The notes below the pieces were generated by a model, which was not told the origin of the DNA, searched no databases, and saw nothing but the letters and a program-made list of their open reading frames with translations. The position numbers were made by a program, and so were the translations under genes. From positions 1 through 6,398 of the forward strand of contig JAUNUE010000063.1 of the NCBI GenBank assembly GCA_030538335.1: DNA of 6,398 nt, given 5' to 3'. The stretch is from Allobrachymonas sp. (GTDB lineage: Bacteria; Pseudomonadota; Gammaproteobacteria; Burkholderiales; Burkholderiaceae_C). Below are positions 1-4,818 of this stretch, in pieces (the first letter of the stretch is position 1; every line of letters starts with the position of its first letter).

Positions 1-60
1 GGCCAGGAGCAACTGCTTAAAAAAGAAAAAGGGTTCTTTGCCCGCATTTTTGGCCGGTAA
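1..60 (+). CDS. C-terminal end of an unidentified protein (partial)
   Basis: Reading from base 1 gives 19 open codons and a TAA stop at 58-60. The tail is GQEQLLKKEKGFFARIFGR, basic with an amphipathic FFARIFGR end. It has G/C-rich codons like the neighbouring genes, and the reading frame stops cleanly just before the short gap to the next gene. The start and almost all of the protein lie outside the window, so no family can be named. A chance open frame of this length is possible, but the natural-looking C-terminus makes a real gene end more likely. Confidence 0.5.
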   Translation, partial: GQEQLLKKEKGFFARIFGR

Positions 61-108
61 GGGCAATTGATACGCCATTACGGCTGAAAAGGGCGTACAA
101 AGTACCCC

Positions 109-495
109 ATGAGAAAGCAATACCACTTCCGCAAGAGCGACCAGGGGCTGTTGGCCTGGGATGTAGACCGGCTGGTGCATTTGACGGCTGGCCTGGAGGT
201 GGAAGCGGTGCTGCTTTCTTCCATCCGTGAACTGGACGAAGCCTACTGGTACGACACGGGCGGTGATCTGCCAACCTGCCGCTCGGTGGCCGAGCATATG
301 CGGCTGGTACAGGCTGCTGATCTGGCGTATCCGATCATTTTGTGCCCGCAGGGCAGGGTGATGGATGGCATGCATCGCGTCGTAAAAGCCTTTTTGCAAG
401 GCACGGATGCTATCGCTGCCTACCGTCTGCCGGTGTTGCCTGCGCCTGACTTTGTGGGCGTGGAACCAGATGCGCTGCCCTACGGTACAGACTGA
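109..495 (+). CDS. Small ParB/sulfiredoxin-like domain protein (orphan, function unknown)
   Basis: This 128-residue soluble protein has no signal peptide or membrane segment. Residues 75-90 read PIILCPQGRVMDGMHR. A hydrophobic strand followed by a (M)DGxHR turn and a helix (VVKAFLQG, 91-98) is the hallmark of the ParB N-terminal/sulfiredoxin fold, where this loop binds nucleotide or phosphate. The N-terminal part (MRKQYHFRKSDQGLLAWDVD, then DLPTCRSVAEHMRLVQAADL) matches my memory of short proteobacterial proteins often annotated 'chromosome partitioning protein ParB'. It has no helix-turn-helix or dimerisation domain, so it cannot be a full ParB. ATG 109 is the only in-frame start after the stop at 85-87. 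The Shine-Dalgarno is poor (AAAAGGG at about 87-93, far upstream). Its gene lies 48 bp after the preceding stop codon and is probably unrelated to the transport operon. A nuclease or nucleotide-binding role is possible but not shown. Confidence 0.8.
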   Translation: MRKQYHFRKSDQGLLAWDVDRLVHLTAGLEVEAVLLSSIRELDEAYWYDTGGDLPTCRSVAEHMRLVQAADLAYPIILCPQGRVMDGMHRVVKAFLQGTDAIAAYRLPVLPAPDFVGVEPDALPYGTD

Positions 496-554
496 AGGTG
501 CCTGGGATGGGGTGTGCGGTTCCTTGTGACGATGCGTTGCGCTGGGGTGCCTGA

Positions 555-846
555 GAGCCTGTTCGCGATCTCTCCGCAGGATGCGCACAGAGCCAAAACC
601 GTGTCATTGCGAGGAGCGCAAAGCGCGACGTGGCAATCTAAAAAAGCAGATTGCCACGCCGCCTGCGGCGGCTCGCAATGACGCAAGGGCTTGGCGCAGT
701 GGGCCTGCGTCCTTCGGACTGCTTTCAAAAAACCGCCATACGGCGCAAGTAAACCTTCGTCGCGCAAACAAGCCGCCTGTGGTTTGTGCACAAGGTTCGC
801 CTTTTTAAAAAGCAACGTACCTCATGCGGAGATTGTGAACAGACTC
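555..846. repeat. MITE-like element with imperfect terminal inverted repeats
   Basis: The left end 555-578 and the reverse complement of 825-846 align as gagcctgttcgcgatc-tc-tccgca against gagtctgttcacaatc-tccgca: 19 of 22 paired positions match, with a 2-base indel. They bound 292 bp without a coding gene, or about 210 bp if the inner 80-bp repeat is removed. Several small hairpins lie inside: 709-719, 734-745, 762-769 with 782-789, and the 12-bp palindrome 801-812. The layout suits a non-autonomous miniature transposable element or a repeat-derived intergenic block. No target-site duplication is visible at 551-554 against 847-850, so mobility is inferred, not shown. The internal sequence resembles, from memory, repeats spread through Burkholderiales genomes. 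Confidence 0.55.
603..682. repeat. 80-bp REP/MITE-like palindromic element (GTCATTGCGAG type)
   Basis: The outer arms are perfect 11-mers, GTCATTGCGAG at 603-613 and CTCGCAATGAC at 672-682. The inner arms are also perfect 11-mers, CGTGGCAATCT at 629-639 and AGATTGCCACG at 648-658, around an 8-base loop (640-647). Between outer and inner arms each side carries its own small palindrome: gcgc-aaa-gcgc on the left, and a ccgcc/ggcgg-type block on the right (about 659-671). The single strand could therefore fold into a branched, cloverleaf-like hairpin. The GTCATTGCGAG...TGGCAATCT signature matches a repeat type I recall from many unrelated bacterial genomes. It lies in intergenic DNA, as such elements usually do. 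Confidence 0.8.
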
Positions 847-912
847 CAAGGAGCGATCCTGGCGGTAGCTGTAAGGTACCAAACACCGCTAAAATCCCTC
901 ACGTTTCCCCTA

Positions 913-941
913 GTCACAGCCATGTCATTTTCGGGTAGTAT
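913..941 (+). promoter_or_regulatory. Candidate sigma-70 promoter for the transport operon
   Basis: GTCACA (913-918) matches TTGACA at 4 of 6 positions. After exactly 17 bp comes TAGTAT (936-941), which matches TATAAT at 4 of 6 including the key first A and last T. Transcription would start near 948, inside the palindrome at 945-960 and about 27 bases before the first ATG of permease 1. The boxes are only moderate matches. The call rests on spacing and on position beside the palindrome. Confidence 0.4.
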
Positions 942-944
942 GCC

Positions 945-960
945 GCACAATCGATTGTGC
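945..960. promoter_or_regulatory. Perfect 16-bp palindrome, candidate operator
   Basis: GCACAATCGATTGTGC is a perfect inverted repeat with a central CG. A palindrome centred on CG with A/T-rich half-sites is the general form of LacI/GalR-family operators, the usual repressors of sugar uptake operons. It lies 14 bp before ATG 975 and directly after the putative -10 box, where a bound repressor would block initiation. No regulator gene is visible in the window, so the protein partner is unknown. Confidence 0.55.
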
Positions 961-974
961 ATTTACGCAGGTAG

Positions 975-2066
975 ATGAACAGGATGATGTGCAGGCTTGG
1001 CTCGGGAGAAATACATCACCGTTCGCCTGATCAACCCGGCCTGCCGTGCGCTTTCATCATTGGACCAGATTGCCCAAAAGTGTTTTCCGACCGCCAATTC
1101 AATTTCCTGCTGCTTGTGAATGCGGCTGTCTTCCTGTTTGCCAGCTTGTGGTCGCAGGGGCAGTTTGTGCAGGTCGACAACCTGCAATCCATGGCGAGCC
1201 AGTTGCCTGAACTGGGCTTTCTGGCCATAGGCGTGATGTTGGCCATGGTGGCGGGTGATGGCGGCATTGATCTATCCGGCGTGGCGCTGGCCAACCTGGC
1301 AGGTATTGTGGCTGCCATGCTGGTGCCAGAGTGGTTTTCGTCTGACGATGCGCCTTTGGCGTTTACAGCAGCCTTCATCGGGGTGAGCTGCCTTGTGGGC
1401 CTGCTGGGCGGCTTGTTCAACGGGGTGCTGATCGCGTATTTTTCGCTCACCCCCATTCTGGCAACGCTGGGCACGCAACTGCTTTTTACCGGCATTGCCG
1501 TGGTGTTGAGCGACGGCTCGGCGGTGCGCCTGGGTTATGTCGAAGAACTCTCTGCCATCGGCAACGAAACCGTGTTGGGGGTGCCCATTGCCTTTGCCTT
1601 GTTCCTGTTCACGATAGCGGCATTGGCGCTGGTGCTCAAGCGCACGCGGTTTGGGGTGCAACTGTATTTGCAGGGCAGCAATGCCAAGGCCGCCCGGTAT
1701 GCCGGTTTTGCCCAGCGGCGCTTGCTGCTGGCCACCTACACTGTATGCGGATTGATGGCTGCGATTGCAGGCATCATCATCGCTTCGCGCACAGCCAGCG
1801 CCAAGTGGGATTACGGCAGTTCGTATTTGCTGATTGCGATTTTGATCGTGGTGATGGCAGGCGTGAAACCAGCGGGCGGCTATGGGCGTGTAGTTTGCCT
1901 GCTGTTGTCAGCAGTAGCCTTGCAGGCCCTGTCAAGCGCTTTCAACCTGATTGAAATTTCAAACTTCTTCCGCGATTGTGCCTGGGGGGCCTTGTTGCTC
2001 ATCTTTCTGGCCGCTTCCGATACGTCGTGGCAGAGCTGGTTCAGGCGCGCCACGCCTGCCAGTTGA
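975..2066 (+). CDS. Sugar ABC transporter permease 1 (RbsC/BPD_transp_2 family)
   Basis: This is one of two inner-membrane permeases of a sugar importer. Hydrophobic segments recur from about residue 43 to 346. The family signature GGIDLSGVALANLAG is at 96-110, and LFNGVLIAYFSLTPILATLGTQ (about 147-168) is typical. The cytoplasmic coupling-loop region GSNAKAARYAGF is at 234-245, and MAGVKPAGGYGR near the C-terminus (294-305) matches the conserved AGGxGR motif. The ORF from ATG 975 gives 363 residues. The first 35 (Cys-, His- and Pro-containing, not membrane-like) are unusual for the family. GTG at 1080 would give 328 residues, closer to normal, but neither start has a good ribosome-binding site. 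It is the first gene of the operon, preceded by a palindrome and candidate promoter. It should pair with the second permease (4819-5856) as a heterodimer. Confidence 0.93.
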   Translation: MNRMMCRLGSGEIHHRSPDQPGLPCAFIIGPDCPKVFSDRQFNFLLLVNAAVFLFASLWSQGQFVQVDNLQSMASQLPELGFLAIGVMLAMVAGDGGIDLSGVALANLAGIVAAMLVPEWFSSDDAPLAFTAAFIGVSCLVGLLGGLFNGVLIAYFSLTPILATLGTQLLFTGIAVVLSDGSAVRLGYVEELSAIGNETVLGVPIAFALFLFTIAALALVLKRTRFGVQLYLQGSNAKAARYAGFAQRRLLLATYTVCGLMAAIAGIIIASRTASAKWDYGSSYLLIAILIVVMAGVKPAGGYGRVVCLLLSAVALQALSSAFNLIEISNFFRDCAWGALLLIFLAASDTSWQSWFRRATPAS

Positions 2067-2087
2067 CCCGTTTTACCGCCCGACTAC

Positions 2088-2134
2088 GCACTCCCTTCCT
2101 GCGTTGCCTGGGTTCTTGAAGGAAGGGTGCTTTT
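2088..2134 (+). terminator. Stem-loop with T-tract between permease 1 and binding-protein genes (weak terminator or mRNA processing hairpin)
   Basis: GCAC-TC-CCTTCC (2088-2099) can pair with GGAAGGGTGC (2121-2130), giving 10 base pairs with a 2-base bulge and a loop of about 21 bases. TTTT (2131-2134) follows directly. The loop is large and the T-tract short, so full termination is unlikely. A hairpin here would more likely lower read-through or protect the 5' end of the binding-protein message. It ends just before the ribosome-binding site of the next gene. Confidence 0.45.
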
Positions 2135-2135
2135 C

Positions 2136-2141
2136 AGGAGA
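2136..2141 (+). promoter_or_regulatory. Strong ribosome-binding site of the binding-protein gene
   Basis: AGGAGA lies 5 bases before ATG 2147. It is the best Shine-Dalgarno match in the operon and fixes the start of the periplasmic protein. The neighbouring importer genes have weak or absent sites, which agrees with the binding protein being made in excess. Confidence 0.8.
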
Positions 2142-2146
2142 AATCC

Positions 2147-3151
2147 ATGCTGCGCAAAACCCCAATCACCCTGGCCGCCGTCGCCCTGCTGGGCGTCAGC
2201 TCGGCACTGTATGCCGCCCCCGGCAAGGAGCCGACCATTGCCACCGTGGTCAAGATCACGGGCATCAACTGGTTCAACCGTATGGAAACCGGCGTCAAGG
2301 AGTACGGCACCAAAAACACCAATGTCAAAACCTACCAGACTGGCCCCGGCCAGGCGGATGCAGCACAGCAACTGCGCGTGATTGAAGACCTGGTCGCCAA
2401 GAACGTGACCGCGCTGGCCGTGGTGCCGTTTGACACTGCCGCGCTTGAGCCGGTGCTGAAAAAAGCCATGGACAAAGGCATCAAGGTCGTGACCCACGAG
2501 GCCGAGAACCAGCGCAACACCCATGCCGACGTGGAAGCATTTGACAATGCCGCGTATGGTGCCTGGCTGAACGACCGCATGGCGCAGTGCATGGGCGGCA
2601 AGGGCAAGTGGGCGTCTTTTGTGGGTTCGCTGGGCAGCCAGACCCATGTGCAGTGGGTGGATGCCGGTGCCGCAAATGCGAAGAAAAAATACGCTGGCAT
2701 GCAACTGGTGGCAGCCAAGACCGAATCGCAAAACGATGCCCAGAAGGCCTACGAAAAAGCCAAGGAAATTCTGCGCAAATATCCCGACATCAAGGGTTTC
2801 CAGGGTTCGTCTTCGCTGGACGTGCTGGGCATTGGCCGCGCGGTAGAAGAAGCCGGCCTGCAGGGCAAAACCTGCGTGTATGGTACCGGCCTGCCCAACG
2901 AATCGGCGAAATTGCTGGAATCAGGCGCGATTGATGGTATCGGCTTCTGGGATCCAAAAGACGCCGGCCTGGCCATGAACAAGGTTGCCCAATTGCTGAT
3001 CGAAGGCAAGCCGCTGACCGATGGCATGAACCTGGGCGTGACGGGTTACGAAAAAGTCAAAATCACCAAAGGTCCGGGTAAAGGCGTGGTCATCAAGGGC
3101 CAGGCCTGGGTGGGTGTGGACAAGGCCAACTACAAGAAGTATCCGTTCTGA
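2147..3151 (+). CDS. Periplasmic sugar-binding protein (LsrB/RhaS-like, peripla_BP_4 type)
   Basis: This 334-residue protein has a Sec signal peptide: basic MLRK, hydrophobic core TLAAVALLGVSSAL, cleavage near A23/A24. The mature part is a two-lobed type I periplasmic binding fold. Visible segments are IATVVKITGINWFNRMETG (31-49), GPGQADAAQQLRVIEDLVA (66-84), VTALAVVPFDTAALEPVLKKA (87-107), IKVVTHEAEN (112-121), YPDIKGFQGSSSLDVLG (212-228), GIGFWDPKDAG (264-274), and the end NYKKYPF, like LsrB's NIGKYDF. By hand alignment K36 matches LsrB Lys35 and E118 sits where LsrB has Asp116. The Asp166-Gln167 pair is replaced by Thr-His (166-167), and the Pro220/Ala222 positions are not conserved. The fold is thus Lsr/rhamnose-like, but AI-2 itself is doubtful as ligand. 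A strong terminator directly follows the gene, which suggests a high-copy message ending here. Confidence 0.93.
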   Translation: MLRKTPITLAAVALLGVSSALYAAPGKEPTIATVVKITGINWFNRMETGVKEYGTKNTNVKTYQTGPGQADAAQQLRVIEDLVAKNVTALAVVPFDTAALEPVLKKAMDKGIKVVTHEAENQRNTHADVEAFDNAAYGAWLNDRMAQCMGGKGKWASFVGSLGSQTHVQWVDAGAANAKKKYAGMQLVAAKTESQNDAQKAYEKAKEILRKYPDIKGFQGSSSLDVLGIGRAVEEAGLQGKTCVYGTGLPNESAKLLESGAIDGIGFWDPKDAGLAMNKVAQLLIEGKPLTDGMNLGVTGYEKVKITKGPGKGVVIKGQAWVGVDKANYKKYPF

Positions 3152-3165
3152 CAATGCCTGACGGA

Positions 3166-3210
3166 CCGGAACCCGGAGCTGGGTCAGCTTTGGGTTCCGG
3201 CTTGTTTTTT
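3166..3210 (+). terminator. Strong intrinsic terminator inside the operon, after the binding-protein gene
   Basis: Bases 3166-3180 pair with 3186-3200 to make a 15-bp stem: nine perfect G/C-rich pairs CCGGAACCC/GGGTTCCGG, then two G-T wobbles, then AGCT/AGCT. The loop is 5 bases (GGGTC). CTTG and TTTTTT (3205-3210) follow. It starts 14 bases after the stop codon of the binding-protein gene. It probably ends most transcripts there while partial read-through supplies the ATPase, permease 2 and kinase. I see no good promoter in the 35 bases between it and the ATPase start. Confidence 0.88.
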
Positions 3211-3245
3211 GAATTGCCAACATCCGTTCAACCACAGCTTTTTTC

Positions 3246-4808
3246 ATGCAAACCAGCCTTTCTTCCTCGCCTTCTGACGCGGTTGTCGCCAGCAGCCCAC
3301 CCCCGTTTTTGGAGGTAACTGGCATCCACAAACGCTTTGCGGGTGTGCATGCGCTCAAAGGGGTGTCGGTGCACATCGAGGCAGGCAAGGTCTACCACCT
3401 GCTGGGCGAGAACGGCTGCGGCAAAAGCACCCTGATCAAGATCATTTCGGGCGCGCAGCCTGCAGATGCAGGTACTTTGCGCATCGATGGTCAGGTGCAT
3501 ACCAGCTTCACGCCCGTGGCCGCGCTGGCGGCGGGCATCCAGACGGTGTACCAGGACTTGTCGCTGTTGCCCAATATGAGCGTGACCGAGAACGTGGCGC
3601 TGACCGAGCAACTCGTGCAGACCGAAGGGCGTTTGCTACGCTGGCTCAAGCGTGACCAGTTGGGGCAGACGGCATGCAAGGCCTTGCGCACGGTGGGTTT
3701 GCCCGAAGACGCGGCATTTGCCAGCACGCTGGTGGGTGATTTGCCCATTGCCACGCGCCAACTGGTGGCGATTGCGCGGGCAGTGGCCTGCAAGGCGCGA
3801 CTGGTGATCATGGACGAGCCCACCACGGCGCTGACCCAGCGCGAGGTCGATCATTTGATCGCCGTGGTACGCCGCCTGCAGGCGGATGGCGTGGCAGTGC
3901 TGTTTGTCAGCCACAAACTTGACGAATGCAAAACCATTGGCGGCGATGTGATTGTGTTCCGCGATGGCGAAAAAGTGGCGCAAGGGCCGATCGCCAACTA
4001 CAGCAAGGCCGAATTGACGGGCCTGATGACGGGCCGCGTGATCGAAGACCAACGCTACCGTCAGGGCAACAAGCAGGATCAAGTCCTGCTGCAGGTGCAG
4101 GATTTGGGCCGGGCGCCGTATTTTGCGAATGTAAATTTCACCGTAAATTCGGGCGAAATTGTGGGCATTACCGGTTTGCTTGATTCGGGCCGCAACGAGT
4201 TGGCACTGGCACTGGCCGGTTTGCGTCCGGCCACGGCAGGCAGCGTGCATCTGGCAGGCATGCCTGTGCGTCTGAACAGCCCGCGTACCGCCATTGCCCA
4301 AGGCATCGGCTATGTGCCCGAAGACCGTTTGAGCGAGGGCCTGTTTCTCGAAAAATCGATTGAGCAGAACATCACCGCGCTGGTGCTGCCCAAGCTGCGC
4401 AATGCTCTGGGTTTGCTCGATGGCGCAAAAATGCGGCAACTGGCTGAATCCACCGTGCGCGATTTGAAAATTGCCACACCGGGTGCCGACAAACCCGTGC
4501 AGTCGCTGTCGGGCGGCAACCAGCAGCGGGTGTTGCTGGGTCGCTGGCTGACGATTGCGCCGCGCCTGCTGCTTTTGCATGGCCCTACGGTGGGGGTGGA
4601 TGTGGGCTCCAAAGACACCATCTACCGTATCGTGCAGCAACTGGCTGAAGAAGGTATGGGCGTGGTCATCATCAGCGACGACCTGCCCGAGCTGCTGCAC
4701 AACTGTGACCGCATCGTGCTGATGCAAAAAGGGCGCTTGAAGGCGGATCTCCATGCGGCTGATTTGACCGAAAGCCAACTGCAACAAGCGCTGTTGCAAC
4801 AAGAATAA
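3246..4808 (+). CDS. Sugar ABC transporter ATPase, two fused nucleotide-binding domains (RbsA/MglA family)
   Basis: This 520-residue cytoplasmic ATPase has the usual family length and powers the importer. Domain 1 has Walker A GENGCGKST (54-62, Cys where Ala is usual), Q-loop Q103, a degenerate signature LPIATRQ (166-172), Walker B VIMDEPT (187-193) and switch His223 in FVSHKLDE. Domain 2 has the degenerate Walker A typical of the family, GLLDSGRNE (310-318), YVPEDR (356-361) and a canonical signature LSGGNQQ (421-427). Its Walker B reads LLLLHGPTVGVDVG (441-454): the normal Asp-Glu is His445-Gly446. There is no switch His (SDD, 477-479). One composite ATP site is therefore complete and the other is fully degenerate. 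ATG 3246 has no Shine-Dalgarno, but no better start lies before the conserved FLEVTGIHKRF at 21-31. The gene follows the terminator by 35 bases and ends next to permease 2. Confidence 0.95.
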   Translation: MQTSLSSSPSDAVVASSPPPFLEVTGIHKRFAGVHALKGVSVHIEAGKVYHLLGENGCGKSTLIKIISGAQPADAGTLRIDGQVHTSFTPVAALAAGIQTVYQDLSLLPNMSVTENVALTEQLVQTEGRLLRWLKRDQLGQTACKALRTVGLPEDAAFASTLVGDLPIATRQLVAIARAVACKARLVIMDEPTTALTQREVDHLIAVVRRLQADGVAVLFVSHKLDECKTIGGDVIVFRDGEKVAQGPIANYSKAELTGLMTGRVIEDQRYRQGNKQDQVLLQVQDLGRAPYFANVNFTVNSGEIVGITGLLDSGRNELALALAGLRPATAGSVHLAGMPVRLNSPRTAIAQGIGYVPEDRLSEGLFLEKSIEQNITALVLPKLRNALGLLDGAKMRQLAESTVRDLKIATPGADKPVQSLSGGNQQRVLLGRWLTIAPRLLLLHGPTVGVDVGSKDTIYRIVQQLAEEGMGVVIISDDLPELLHNCDRIVLMQKGRLKADLHAADLTESQLQQALLQQE

Positions 4809-4818
4809 GGAACAGGAA
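4807..4818 (+). promoter_or_regulatory. Ribosome-binding site of permease 2, overlapping the ATPase stop codon
   Basis: AAGGA (4807-4811) overlaps the ATPase TAA (4806-4808) and lies 7 bases before GTG 4819. It supports the GTG start and implies translational coupling of ATPase and permease 2. A second AGGAA (4814-4818) touches the start codon and is too close to act. Confidence 0.6.

Larger units (their letters stand above)
496..974. other. 479-bp gene-free region with nested repeats and the operon promoter region
   Basis: No credible gene lies here. Short open frames exist on both strands, but they run through palindromic repeat DNA and have no ribosome-binding site or domain. The stretch holds, in order, about 59 bp of plain spacer, a repeat-bounded element (555-846) with an 80-bp hairpin element inside it (603-682), and about 125 bp leading into the transport operon with a candidate promoter and operator. 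I see no convincing intrinsic terminator directly after the ParB-like gene. The hairpin elements may serve that purpose. Confidence 0.7.

Noticed and set aside
480..815. 111-residue minus-strand open frame over the palindromic repeats
   Set aside because: Its sequence follows the repeat on both arms (the known CEERxxx/ARND-like translation artefact). There is no start signal or domain.
691..978. 95-residue plus-strand open frame in the intergenic region
   Set aside because: It translates the repeat element and its flank, has no ribosome-binding site and reads as low-quality mixed sequence. Such frames are common artefacts inside repeats.
2063..2090. TTGACC at 2063-2068 as a -35 box for a separate binding-protein promoter
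   Set aside because: It overlaps the permease stop codon, and no acceptable -10 box lies 16-18 bp downstream (TACGCA at best).
3214..3242. TTGCCA at 3214-3219 as a promoter for the ATPase gene
   Set aside because: The expected -10 position reads GCTTTT, which is not promoter-like, and no transcript start could fit well before ATG 3246.
4354..4365. Second partial copy of the operator-like sequence (ATCGATTGAGC) inside the ATPase gene
   Set aside because: Only one half-site and the centre match, and it lies in a coding region where the codons explain it.
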